From Gp6-AA40 sp035263125 (GTDB lineage: Bacteria; Acidobacteriota; Vicinamibacteria; Vicinamibacterales; UBA2999), in assembly GCA_035263125.1 (NCBI GenBank), contig DATFRP010000173.1, positions 1 to 64,000 on the forward strand: a DNA stretch of 64,000 nt, read 5' to 3'. This document shows positions 33,141-41,672 of the stretch, piece by piece (the first letter of the stretch is position 1; every line of letters begins with the position of its first letter). A program made the position numbers and the translations under genes. The notes beneath the pieces are model-generated. The model did no database searches. It was not told where the DNA came from and saw only the letters and a list, made by a program, of their open reading frames with translations.

Positions 33141-33544
33141 GGAGTAATGGTGAACGAGGTCGTGAGGAGGATGTCTTGACGCAACGAATGCCAGACGGAG
33201 CAGTATTTGTCCCGCGAGAGCGCAATCGCCCGCTCGACCGCTGGTGGAGGGACATTGCCTTCCAGTTCGAAGCGCAACTGCGCGCTGAGAATCCGGGCCG
33301 GAGGCTCAGGTGCGCGCTCCGCGACGATCGACGCACGGAATGCGGTGAGCGCGTGACGCCCCTTGCGAACGATGTCGACGACATCGGCAGCCATGCACCC
33401 CGCGAGGGCTATTACCAGCATCTGCACAGGCGATGCTCCGGCGGTGCTGTCTCCGTCGACAACCGTGATGATCCGCGCGCTCGCGACATCGAATCGGAGC
33501 TCTTCGGTCCATCTGAGGTCCGCAACCACAGGCGGCTTGGCCAT
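33137..33544 (-). CDS. OsmC/Ohr family protein
   Basis: A 135-residue OsmC-fold protein. Both redox-cysteine regions are present: ALAGCMAADVV and the later DKYCSVWHSL. Family members reduce organic hydroperoxides using lipoyl or thiol donors. The SPVQMLVIALAGC spacing fits the YhfA/OsmC branch more than Ohr. ATG 33544 is preferred; a GTG at 33574 would add ten residues. It is coupled by a GTGA overlap to the membrane acyltransferase gene. Confidence 0.87.
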   Translation of the reverse strand: MAKPPVVADLRWTEELRFDVASARIITVVDGDSTAGASPVQMLVIALAGCMAADVVDIVRKGRHALTAFRASIVAERAPEPPARILSAQLRFELEGNVPPPAVERAIALSRDKYCSVWHSLRQDILLTTSFTITP

Positions 33545-33705
33545 GACACGCGCGATTGTATCGGGCCCGTTCACCCAAGGCTACGCTGGCGTGATCGAGT
33601 GGATACACAGGCGAGGCGTGCGTCTCCAGAAGGCGACGCAACTACGGGTGATCTCGGGTTAAATCGGTCGAAATGCAGCTGGCCAGGAACGCAGTCGGTC
33701 TGGGC

Positions 33706-34518
33706 TCAACCCCTCGCCGTCTGCTGCTGAATCGGAACTGCAGGTTCCTGAGGGCCGCCTGAAGGCGGCCGACTCCGATGGCCGAAGAGCACTGAGAAAC
33801 CAAGCCAGCCGACGGGAAGCGCGAGCAGGAGGTAACTCAGAAGATGACCCCACTTGCCGTCAGGCCCGTACGGCTCGGTCGCCCAATGCAGCGTCTCACT
33901 TCCGGCCCAGAGGTTTGCTTCGGTCAGCTCGTGCAGACCGTAAATCAGCAGCTGCACCACGAACACGGCGAGGAAGACCGCGGTCACCTGGAAGAACAGC
34001 GCAAGGTTGATCCGGTGCCCGTATCGCGACCAGAGCCACGCAATGAACGCGGCGCTCGACGTACCAGCGATGGCACCGATGAGGATGCGTGTGCCGTTCT
34101 CCTGGAAGATCAACGTCCCCATCAGCAGCGCCGTCTCCATGCCTTCGCGCGTGATCATCAGCAGCGTGAACAGGAAGACACCTGCTAGTGCCTTGGTACC
34201 GACTTTCAGCGCAGACGATTCGAGATGTGCTTCGATCTCGCGCTTCAACTGCTTCGCATGGCGCCACATGTGGACGATGAGCGAGCCGACGAGGACGGCC
34301 GCCGTGAGCGCGAGAACCCCTTCCCACAGCGCTTGATTGGATGCCTGCTGGAACAGCAGCGCCGCTCCGACGCTGAGGACGATCGCCACGCCGATTCCCC
34401 AATGGACCGCGGACACGAGTTGCGGCCGTCCCGTTTTCTTGAGGTATGCGAGGCTGATGGCAACAATCAGGAAAGCTTCGAGTCCTTCCCGTAGGGTGAT
34501 GATGAAGGCCTGGGACAT
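33706..34518 (-). CDS. FTR1-family iron permease (EfeU-like)
   Basis: A 270-residue inner-membrane protein with seven predicted helices and both iron-binding motifs: R-E-G-L-E (10-14) and R-E-G-M-E (124-128). FTR1/EfeU proteins import iron, usually with a periplasmic oxidase or EfeO/B partners; none is adjacent here. The C-terminal tail RPPSGGPQEP is encoded by a REP-like palindrome (33752-33771), so the repeat has altered the tail. A Fur-like dyad lies 17 bp upstream of the start. Confidence 0.9.
   Translation of the reverse strand: MSQAFIITLREGLEAFLIVAISLAYLKKTGRPQLVSAVHWGIGVAIVLSVGAALLFQQASNQALWEGVLALTAAVLVGSLIVHMWRHAKQLKREIEAHLESSALKVGTKALAGVFLFTLLMITREGMETALLMGTLIFQENGTRILIGAIAGTSSAAFIAWLWSRYGHRINLALFFQVTAVFLAVFVVQLLIYGLHELTEANLWAGSETLHWATEPYGPDGKWGHLLSYLLLALPVGWLGFSVLFGHRSRPPSGGPQEPAVPIQQQTARG
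33752..33771. repeat. REP-like palindrome, copy 2, inside the FTR1 3' end
   Basis: GGCCGCCT-GA-AGGCGGCC (33753-33770) is a perfect 8-bp hairpin, the same family as copies at 6286 and 54413 but without the CTACGTACC flank. It is read as codons for the permease C-terminal tail. Confidence 0.65.
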
Positions 34519-34534
34519 AGCTTCCTTCCTAAAA

Positions 34535-34549
34535 TGAGAACGAGTCTCA
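34535..34549. promoter_or_regulatory. Fur-like box upstream of the iron permease
   Basis: TGAGAACGAGTCTCA has 5-bp inverted arms (TGAGA/TCTCA), is embedded in AT-rich sequence, and resembles Fur-family operators. It lies 17-31 bp upstream of the FTR1 ATG. Iron control is inferred from motif plus gene function. Confidence 0.5.
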
Positions 34550-34619
34550 AGCTTATGATCCCAGGCTTATCTGATCAAGGCCCTTCTGTCGGACCCTAAC
34601 TGAGCCAGCCGTCCGCCCC

Positions 34620-35171
34620 CTACTGAGCCGGCATCGGTATTGGAATGGTCCAGAAGTAGACAGTGCGCCCGTTGACGTTGAGCGTGTCGAGCGGTTTGGC
34701 AGAGCCCATATCGAAGGCGTGCGATACGACGCGCGTGCCAGGCTTCAACTCCTTGTTCAACTTGGGCAACACTTTGAGATTCAACGTCGGCAGCAGGTAC
34801 AGCGTCACGACAGTGGCTTCGCTGATGTCGGTCGTGAAGAGATCCTGATTCAGGAACTTGACGCGATCGCCGACCCCCGCCGCCTTCAGATTCTCGTTCG
34901 CCTCCTTGATGCGCTGTGGATCGATATCGATGCCGACCCCGCGCGCACCGTAGGTTTTCGCGGCCGTGATCGGAATGCGTCCGTCACCCGACCCGAGGTC
35001 GTACACGACATCGTTCTTGGTGACCTTCGCCATCTTCAACATTGCATCCACCACTTCCTGTGGTGTCGGAACGAAGATGACGTCAGGCGGGCGAAGTTGC
35101 GTCTGCGACGAAGCGGGCACGGCCACCGCACCGAGGAGCACCAGCAACAGGAAGAAACTCCGTACAGTCAT
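34620..35171 (-). CDS. Exported class I SAM-dependent methyltransferase-like protein
   Basis: A 183-residue protein. ATG 35171 has AGGAGG three bases upstream and opens a clear signal peptide (FFLLLVLLGAVAVPASSQT). The mature part is a Rossmann methyltransferase with motif I VVYDLGSGDGRIPITAA and the acidic ribose-binding GIDIDPQRI, then LNQDLF and YLLPTLNLKVLPKL. Exported SAM enzymes are puzzling because SAM is cytosolic; proteins of this pattern are common in acidobacteria and planctomycetes, with no known substrate. Convergence or operon partners are absent. Confidence 0.82.
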   Translation of the reverse strand: MTVRSFFLLLVLLGAVAVPASSQTQLRPPDVIFVPTPQEVVDAMLKMAKVTKNDVVYDLGSGDGRIPITAAKTYGARGVGIDIDPQRIKEANENLKAAGVGDRVKFLNQDLFTTDISEATVVTLYLLPTLNLKVLPKLNKELKPGTRVVSHAFDMGSAKPLDTLNVNGRTVYFWTIPIPMPAQ

Positions 35172-35220
35172 GGGCCTCCTTCTGAGGGCGTGAGTCTCAG
35201 AATTATAGAATGGGCATCGC

Positions 35221-36438
35221 ATGGGCGTGATCGTTCAGAAATATGGCGGCAGCAGCGTCGCCGACGTACAGAAGCTGCGCACGGTCGCCGGACGCATCAT
35301 GCGCACGAGACAGCTCGGGCACGACGTCGTTGTGGTCGTCTCGGCGATGGGAGACACTACCGACGAGCTCCTGACGCTCGCGAAGCAGGTGTCGGCCAAC
35401 CCGGACCGGCGCGAGCTGGACATGCTGCTCTCGGCCGGTGAACGCATCTCGATGGCGCTGCTCTCGATGGCCATCCGTGAAGGGGGCGGCGATGCGATCA
35501 GCTTCACTGGAAGCCAGTCCGGCATCATCACCAATGATCGCCACGTCGACGCACGGATCATCGAAGTGCGTCCGTTCCGCGTGCAGGACGAGCTCGCGCG
35601 CGGCAAGATCGTCGTCATCGCAGGCTATCAGGGCGTCTCATACAAGAAAGAGATCACGACGCTCGGACGAGGGGGCAGCGATACGACGGCAGTGGCCATG
35701 GCGGCTGCGCTCAACGCAGACTACTGTGAGATCTGCTCCGACGTCGACGGCGTGTATTCAGCAGATCCGCGTGTCGTGCCTCAGGCCCGGCGTATCGGCA
35801 GCCTCTCGTACGAAGAGACGCAGGAGATGGCCGAAGCCGGAGCCAGGGTATTGAACGCGCAGGCCGTGGAATTTGCCAAAGAGAAAGGCATTGCCATCTA
35901 TGCGCGGGCGACCGAAGGTCCGCTGCCCGGTCCCGATCCCTCGAGCGACGGCACCGTCGTGCGTCAAAGCCCGCCGCGCATGCCCGGCACGGTCGTTGGC
36001 GTGGCGAGCGAGCGCGACATCATCATGCTGGATGGCGACGGGCCCGTTGGCGACGTGCTGAATCTTCTGGCCGAACGCGGCGTGGCGGGCAAACAGCTGC
36101 ACGTCTTCGGTGCCCACACCACGATTGCGATCTCGCGTGAAAATCTCCACGACGAAGATCATCTTCGCGACGCGCTGCGGACTCGGCTCGGTGGCCACGC
36201 ACGGCTCGTCGACGGCCTTGGTGCCGTCAGCGTCGTCGGGGCCGGCATCAACGCGACGTACGACAACGTTCGCGCGGGCATGGATACGCTGGCGGGCCTG
36301 TCGATCTCGCCGGCCGCAGTCGCCACTTCCTCGTTCCGAATCACCTGGATGATTCCGCGCGAACGCGTTGCTGACGCCGTCCGCGCACTGCACACGCGGT
36401 TCATCGATTCACAGCGTCCGCTGCTGCCGGCCGATTGA
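35221..36438 (+). CDS. lysC: Aspartate kinase
   Basis: First enzyme of the aspartate pathway (lysine, threonine, methionine, diaminopimelate). The 405 residues start with the kinase motif VQKYGGSSV, contain the catalytic and ATP-site blocks LLSAGERISM, GRGGSDTTAVA and CSDVDGVYSADPR, and end in two ACT-type regulatory domains (about 265-405; VSVVGAGINATYDNVRAG). No Shine-Dalgarno is visible. A -10-like TATAGAAT lies only about 10 bp before the ATG, so the transcript may be leaderless (weak evidence). No other lysine genes adjoin it. Confidence 0.95.
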   Translation: MGVIVQKYGGSSVADVQKLRTVAGRIMRTRQLGHDVVVVVSAMGDTTDELLTLAKQVSANPDRRELDMLLSAGERISMALLSMAIREGGGDAISFTGSQSGIITNDRHVDARIIEVRPFRVQDELARGKIVVIAGYQGVSYKKEITTLGRGGSDTTAVAMAAALNADYCEICSDVDGVYSADPRVVPQARRIGSLSYEETQEMAEAGARVLNAQAVEFAKEKGIAIYARATEGPLPGPDPSSDGTVVRQSPPRMPGTVVGVASERDIIMLDGDGPVGDVLNLLAERGVAGKQLHVFGAHTTIAISRENLHDEDHLRDALRTRLGGHARLVDGLGAVSVVGAGINATYDNVRAGMDTLAGLSISPAAVATSSFRITWMIPRERVADAVRALHTRFIDSQRPLLPAD

Positions 36439-36484
36439 ATCGATGAAGAAGACAATTTTCGCCAAGTCTTCGACGACCGTCCGC

Positions 36485-37471
36485 TCAACGACCTGACGGA
36501 ACCGCAAGGTGCATGGTGGCCGTCCCGCACAGCGTTTCCTGCTGCGAGATGTTCAGGAACACGGCCGGGCGCAAGCCGTCGGCGCGCGTCCACAGTCCCA
36601 CGTGCGCCGTCACCACAGCTGGAACGCCGGCCTCGACGAACTGCGTGAAGCTGGCGGTACAATCCGAGACGCCAAGCGGCTCGACCCCGGTGCTCGCCAG
36701 AAACGACGAGGACGCGAGCTGCGCGCACGCCTCGAGCAGCAGCGTCACTGGAACGTGCTCGCACTGCTGATCAAAGAAGTAAGGATGCCTCCGATCGACG
36801 ACCACTGACGACGTGATCCCGTTCGAGGGTCCACGCCGCGGTTGAGAGATCGCGATGTTGTCGCCGCTCGCTCGAGGCACGAGAGCGGTTCGGATCTCGG
36901 TGATGGTGCCGGCATCGAACGGCGCCGGGGCAGTGCGTCCGGCTGACAACCTGCGCAGACGCTGAAACAGCGGTGATGGTTGAATCGTGAACACACCGGT
37001 GCCCCGGAACACATGGCGGGCGCCGATCCACATCGTGTGTTCCGTCACCACCCGCGAGACGACGTTGCTCTTGCGACTGATCAGATCCTGGATTCGTACT
37101 TCGATCGTCACCGCCTCGCCGTCGTCTCCGGTGGTCTCCCAGGCGGCCTCGGTGAGAGCGGCATGCGAGCCCTCGAAGATGAAGGCGTCGTCTTTTCCAA
37201 CGTCGAAGATGGCATGGCAGACGGTGAGGCTCGCCTGACATCCCAGCTCGGTGTAGAAGAGGATGTCGTCCTGCGGCCGTCGCCCGACGTCGTTGAAGAA
37301 ACGATGTGCCGTCGGCAGCCGGCCCGCACAGATGAACCGGTTGTCCGCACAGGCTCGAATCTCGGTTACAAAGACGTTGTCGAGCGAACGCTTGTGGACC
37401 CAGGCTCGAGGCACGGTCTGATCGACCCTGAGCGGCGATTCAATCAACGCGTCTTGAAGTAGGGGTGGCAT
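36485..37471 (-). CDS. AfsA-like double hot-dog protein (gamma-butyrolactone synthase family)
   Basis: A 328-residue protein with two hot-dog-type repeats. The first has AWVHKRSLDNVFVTEI and the second RRHPYFFDQQCEHVPVTLLLEACAQLA, matching the VHK...VFLTD and HPFFFDHPxDHVPGMLLLEA signatures of AfsA/ScbA, which build A-factor-type signalling butyrolactones in Streptomyces. Outside Actinobacteria such proteins are less studied and may make other lipids. ATG 37471 has GAGGA upstream. No TetR/ArpA-type receptor gene is adjacent, so a signalling role is only a hypothesis. Confidence 0.75.
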   Translation of the reverse strand: MPPLLQDALIESPLRVDQTVPRAWVHKRSLDNVFVTEIRACADNRFICAGRLPTAHRFFNDVGRRPQDDILFYTELGCQASLTVCHAIFDVGKDDAFIFEGSHAALTEAAWETTGDDGEAVTIEVRIQDLISRKSNVVSRVVTEHTMWIGARHVFRGTGVFTIQPSPLFQRLRRLSAGRTAPAPFDAGTITEIRTALVPRASGDNIAISQPRRGPSNGITSSVVVDRRHPYFFDQQCEHVPVTLLLEACAQLASSSFLASTGVEPLGVSDCTASFTQFVEAGVPAVVTAHVGLWTRADGLRPAVFLNISQQETLCGTATMHLAVPSGR

Positions 37472-37561
37472 CGACTCTTCCTCTCTTCCTCCCGCTCGAC
37501 CTTTACTGATCAAAACGGAATCGGTGGGGAGAATTGGCGAGGAAGATGAGATTTTCTTGCG

Positions 37562-38137
37562 TCAGCCCGAGGGCTGGCGGTCGAGCTCGCGTCGGAGCCA
37601 GGCGCGCGCCAGGCGCAGCTCGTGCCGGACGATGTGAACGGAGCGTCCGAGGGCTCGGGCCACTTCATCGGCGGTCATACCGCCGAAATAGTGCATTTCG
37701 ACCACTTCCGCGAGCGCGTGGTTCTCGCGGTCGAGCGCGTCCAGTGCGTCGTGAAGGTCCAGGAGTTTGAGCTGTTGGCTGCCGCGGCCATCCACGACTT
37801 CGATGTGCGTGTCGATTGGAACATGTGCATCCGGCCCACCCCGCTTGGCGGCACCGGCCGAACGGGCGTGATCGACGAGCACCTGCCGCATGATCCGCGA
37901 CATCAGGGCCATGAAATGCGTTCGATTGGCGAGTTGCGGCGCGAGGTCGCCGAACAGGCGGATGTAGGCTTCGTTCACGAGTGCCGTGGGCTGCAACGTG
38001 TGGCCGGATTGCTGCCGGCTCATGAACGCACGGGCCACCCGATGCAACTCGTTGTACATGATCGGCATCAGCTCGTCGAGAGCTGTACGTTCTCCGTCGC
38101 GGAGTCGTTGCAACAGATGCGTGACCTGTGCTGGCAT
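37562..38137 (-). CDS. ECF-type RNA polymerase sigma factor (Sig-70_X6 type)
   Basis: A 191-residue sigma factor. Region 2 contains MYNELHRVARAFMSRQ...LVNEAYIRLF and MRQVLVDHARS. Region 4 contains ALAEVVEMHYFGGMTADEVARALGRSVHIVRHELRLARAWL. The layout is that of the acidobacterial/planctomycete ECF family commonly encoded beside Ser/Thr kinases, as here. ATG 38137 has AGGTGG five bases upstream; a GTG at 38146 is an alternative. The gap to the divergent kinase start is under 40 bp. No anti-sigma gene is present, so the kinase may be the regulator. Confidence 0.9.
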   Translation of the reverse strand: MPAQVTHLLQRLRDGERTALDELMPIMYNELHRVARAFMSRQQSGHTLQPTALVNEAYIRLFGDLAPQLANRTHFMALMSRIMRQVLVDHARSAGAAKRGGPDAHVPIDTHIEVVDGRGSQQLKLLDLHDALDALDRENHALAEVVEMHYFGGMTADEVARALGRSVHIVRHELRLARAWLRRELDRQPSG

Positions 38138-38175
38138 GGTCACCACCTACAATAGCGCCTCCAGGTCAGTCACGT

Positions 38176-40146
38176 ATGCGCCCCGAGGTCACCGCCCTTT
38201 TTCGTGAACTTGCGGACCGATCGCCCGAGGAACGCGAGGAGTACTACGTTCGCGAAGGCGTGGCCGAGGCCCTGCGCGAGGAAATCGAGTCGCTGCTGCG
38301 GTACGACAAAGCGGACGATTCCATCCGCGGCTATGTCGACTCTGCCCAGCGGGAGTTCGTCGACGAGACCGTGTCTCACACCCGCGAGGCCACCGTCCGT
38401 CCCGCCCCTCGCCGCGGGCGGTCGGCCCTTCCAGACCTCATCGGCCGGTTCGCCATCACCAAGCTGCTGGGGCGAGGGGGAATGGGCGAGGTCTACCTCG
38501 CCCGCGATCCGATTATCGACCGCATGGTCGCGATCAAGGTGATCGGCAGCGGCCTCGAAGACGATGCGGGCCGTCATCGGCTGCTGCGGGAAGCTCGCGC
38601 CGCCGGCCGCCTCCATCACTCGAACATCGTCTCCGTCTTCGAAGCCGGCGAGTACGAGAACCGGCTGTTCATCGCGATGGAGTACGTGCCCGGAGAAACG
38701 CTCGGCAGCATGATCCGGCGCCGCGCGGCGGTCACGCTGCGGCGGCGGCTCGAGATGATCGAGAGCGCCTGCGCCGGGCTCGCGCACGCGCACCGCGCCG
38801 GGGTAGTCCATCTGGATATCAAACCGGACAACCTGATGCTCGAGGAGACCGGAGTCGTCAAAGTGCTCGACTTCGGCATCTCGAGGATGCTGCAGAGCGA
38901 GACACGCGCCACAGGACAAGGAGCCGGCACGCTGCGCTATATGTCGCCCGAACAGGTTCAGGGAGCTCCGCTGGACCATCGCAGCGACGTATTCTCGCTC
39001 GGCTGCTCGTTGTTCGAGCTGGTTACGTATGCGCCTGCATTCAGCGGAAGTACGCAGGAGATCGTCACGCAGATCGCGGTTGGCCCTGTTCCCAGTCTGC
39101 TGAGCGTCGCGCCCGAGCTCGATCCGCGCCTCGATCAGATCATCCGCCGCGCGATGGCGCTGGAGCCAACGAAGCGCTACGACGATCTGGAGGTGATGCG
39201 CGCCGAGCTCGCGCAGGTGCGCGCGGGAATCGATCCAGCCAGTGACGTCGCAAATGCGTCGCTCCTCGCATCCGACGGCGGCGCGATCATTACCCCATCG
39301 CAGCGGACCTCACGCCGCGGCAGCGTGTGGAGGTCACGCGCGGCAATCGCTGTCGGCGTACTGGTTATGCTCGTCGCCGCGACCTTGGTGCTCGTATACC
39401 GCGATGGTCGCGTTTCGACCGACGACAGAAGTGCGGCCACGCCAGCGACAACATCGCCGGCGCCGACGATCAACGAGCCGCCGATTGTAGTCGAGAAGCC
39501 GGCGCCCGCGCCCCCTCAGGACGATACGGCGCGGCAATCGGCACGGGGCGATCGAGCCGCGATCCCCGAACGACCCGGAAAGAACAGCGCCGATGCCGCG
39601 CCGCCGAATGCCGTGACGACCTCGCCGGATCGATCGCGAGCACCGGTCGAACCTCGAGCCGGCGCGGCGGGTGATCTCTCGACCACCACGCCCAATGCGC
39701 CGCCACCCGTCGTAAATGAGACGCCGCCAACACCGACGCCCCCAGCGGCAGCGGCACCACCCGCACCGGCTGCGGCGGCCACGCCGATCGCACCGGCGCT
39801 AGAAATGGCCCCCGATTCAGCCGCGATCATGAAGATCCTGAGTGGCTACGACGCGGCCTACCAGTCGCTCGACGTCGGGGCAGTGCTGAAAGTGTTCCCG
39901 TCGCTTGGATCAGGACAAGTGGAACAACTACGCCGTACGTTCGCAGGCGTGACGGCTTACGAGATGAAAACCCGCGTCAAGCGAGTCGATGTCAAGAACG
40001 ACACGGCGACTGTGTTGGCGACAGTGTCAAGACGGATGACGCCCCGCGTCGGAGACCGGCGTCCAATCGCCAACGAATTCGACACCGAGTTCCAGCTTCG
40101 CCGCTCGGGCGGCGAATGGATCATCGTCAGCGTACGTGCGCGATGA
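38176..40146 (+). CDS. Membrane Ser/Thr protein kinase with periplasmic SnoaL/NTF2-like domain
   Basis: A 656-residue protein. A 90-residue N-terminal segment precedes a Hanks-type kinase (about 95-360): GRGGMGEVYLA loop, VAIKVI lysine, catalytic HLDIKPDN (Leu in place of the usual Arg, so a non-RD kinase), DFGIS and MSPEQV. One membrane helix (about 408-428, AAIAVGVLVMLVAATLVLVY) and a long Pro/Ala linker lead to a C-terminal NTF2/SnoaL-like fold (about 545-656) outside the membrane, a possible ligand sensor. It is divergent from the ECF sigma gene, suggesting a signalling pair. It abuts the convergent barrel gene. Confidence 0.9.
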   Translation: MRPEVTALFRELADRSPEEREEYYVREGVAEALREEIESLLRYDKADDSIRGYVDSAQREFVDETVSHTREATVRPAPRRGRSALPDLIGRFAITKLLGRGGMGEVYLARDPIIDRMVAIKVIGSGLEDDAGRHRLLREARAAGRLHHSNIVSVFEAGEYENRLFIAMEYVPGETLGSMIRRRAAVTLRRRLEMIESACAGLAHAHRAGVVHLDIKPDNLMLEETGVVKVLDFGISRMLQSETRATGQGAGTLRYMSPEQVQGAPLDHRSDVFSLGCSLFELVTYAPAFSGSTQEIVTQIAVGPVPSLLSVAPELDPRLDQIIRRAMALEPTKRYDDLEVMRAELAQVRAGIDPASDVANASLLASDGGAIITPSQRTSRRGSVWRSRAAIAVGVLVMLVAATLVLVYRDGRVSTDDRSAATPATTSPAPTINEPPIVVEKPAPAPPQDDTARQSARGDRAAIPERPGKNSADAAPPNAVTTSPDRSRAPVEPRAGAAGDLSTTTPNAPPPVVNETPPTPTPPAAAAPPAPAAAATPIAPALEMAPDSAAIMKILSGYDAAYQSLDVGAVLKVFPSLGSGQVEQLRRTFAGVTAYEMKTRVKRVDVKNDTATVLATVSRRMTPRVGDRRPIANEFDTEFQLRRSGGEWIIVSVRAR

Positions 40147-41565
40147 CTAGAACACGTAATCCACGCCGATCGTCGGCGTCACGCGATCGCGCAATCCGGC
40201 CTTGGTGAACGGAAACAGCAGGTTCGCGCTGACGAGTAGCGTCCGCCACGGATTGAAACGCAGGCCGGCCGCACCGAGATACATGTCGAGATTCCCGGAA
40301 TAGAACTGCAGCTCGGTTCGGGTGGTCGTCTTCGTCTCCACGGGAGTCGGTGGCCGGGTGCCACCACCACCGCCTCCTCCACCACCGCCGCCACCACCGC
40401 CTGCCCCGCCGCCAGAGAGCGCGTACTCGTACGTCTTCTCCGTCAAGCGCATGCGACCGGCATCGAGCACGACCCGCCCGATCGCATCGAACGACATCGT
40501 GATGCGAGACGTCATCGCGTAGTCAGCGCCTGCCGTCGCCAGCGCCTCGTCGTGTATCGTCACACTGGGATTCGCGCCCTTGCTCGAGAACGTGTAGCCC
40601 AGATTCACGTGCGGCGAGACCGGGCCTCGATCGTACGAGACAATCCCCATCACTTTTGCCTGCACGCCACCGGTGCCGAGCAGGTTCGTTTCGTCGCCGG
40701 TGGGCAGCCTCGTTTCAACGAGCCCGGCGATCCCGAGCTTTCCGACGGGAACGCGATACTTCGCGCGCAGGGCGATGTCGCCGATGCCCGCTGCAGTTCC
40801 AGAGAGGCTGAAGAGATGCTCGTCGGGATTCGGCCCTTCGAACTCATGAGTCGTCGGCTCCGCCTCCGTCGAGAGACGCTGAATGTCCGCGAGCACTGAC
40901 GCATTGAGCTTGACGCGAACGAATGGCACCGCAAGGCCGATATCGAATCGATCCGACACGCCGTAGGTCGCAAACAACGACGACGTGTCACTGACCAGCT
41001 CGAGCCCGAGCGCCGCCTTAATCAGGTCGCCTTCGAACGGCGGCGTCAGCCGGCTGCCGTCCGGAGTCGACGCGTTGGCCGCGCCAGGACTGCAGCACTC
41101 GGCGTGCTGCACGTAGAACACGATCCCGCGCTGACGCAGGCTGAGTCCCTCGAACGTGTCGTAGGTCGCGCGCTGATAGACGAACCCGACGCTCGCCTTG
41201 CCGCGTCCGGTTGTGAGTGCACGCTCGGCGAACGACGGGCCGAAACTGTCGCTCGTGCGTGTAAGGCTGCCGAGAGCAGGGTCGAAGACGTAGGTGAATC
41301 CACCGCCCGGCGCGCCAATCGGGTACGTAGACAGCAGCGTGAGAAGCGCTGCGTTCACCTGTTCCGGCGCCTGCACCTGGCCGGGTCCGGGCTGGAAGTG
41401 CGCGATATGGTTCGGCTGATCCGCGAGATTCGAAGGTTGAAGGGTGATGGTGCTGCCAAGCAGCACCGGAAGGATTTCCGACAGCGGCGTCCCCTGCGCC
41501 TGAGCGGCTGCAGGCAAGAGACAGCTCACGAGCACTAATACGGGGCGAACGAACGATCTCGGCAT
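40147..41565 (-). CDS. Exported outer-membrane beta-barrel protein with polyglycine loop
   Basis: A 472-residue protein. The signal peptide ends at PAAAQAQG. Alternating hydrophobic strands, repeated Gly/Asp turns, and the C-terminal GVDYVF with final Phe indicate an outer-membrane barrel, in the style of transporter-type 'phenol/MetA pathway' porins. Near residue 395 is a run of about 18 glycines (one Ala) encoded by GGN triplets at 40361-40413, probably an exposed loop. A CCSPG motif (about 165) adds two cysteines. ATG 41565 is preferred over a GTG at 41583. Ligand unknown. Confidence 0.8.
   Translation of the reverse strand: MPRSFVRPVLVLVSCLLPAAAQAQGTPLSEILPVLLGSTITLQPSNLADQPNHIAHFQPGPGQVQAPEQVNAALLTLLSTYPIGAPGGGFTYVFDPALGSLTRTSDSFGPSFAERALTTGRGKASVGFVYQRATYDTFEGLSLRQRGIVFYVQHAECCSPGAANASTPDGSRLTPPFEGDLIKAALGLELVSDTSSLFATYGVSDRFDIGLAVPFVRVKLNASVLADIQRLSTEAEPTTHEFEGPNPDEHLFSLSGTAAGIGDIALRAKYRVPVGKLGIAGLVETRLPTGDETNLLGTGGVQAKVMGIVSYDRGPVSPHVNLGYTFSSKGANPSVTIHDEALATAGADYAMTSRITMSFDAIGRVVLDAGRMRLTEKTYEYALSGGGAGGGGGGGGGGGGGGTRPPTPVETKTTTRTELQFYSGNLDMYLGAAGLRFNPWRTLLVSANLLFPFTKAGLRDRVTPTIGVDYVF
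40361..40413. repeat. Polyglycine-coding trinucleotide tract
   Basis: A run of CCA/CCG/CCT triplets (plus strand) encodes about 18 consecutive glycines in the barrel protein. As the unit is three bases, slippage would change loop length without frameshift. Confidence 0.85.
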
Positions 41566-41672
41566 GGATGTGCATTCCAGCACATCCGTTGCGCCGCCGC
41601 CATCATCAAGTTTCGACGAGCGACGGATCCGTCGCTGCGCGCGCTACGCCGTCAGCGGATCGATCCGGTAAC

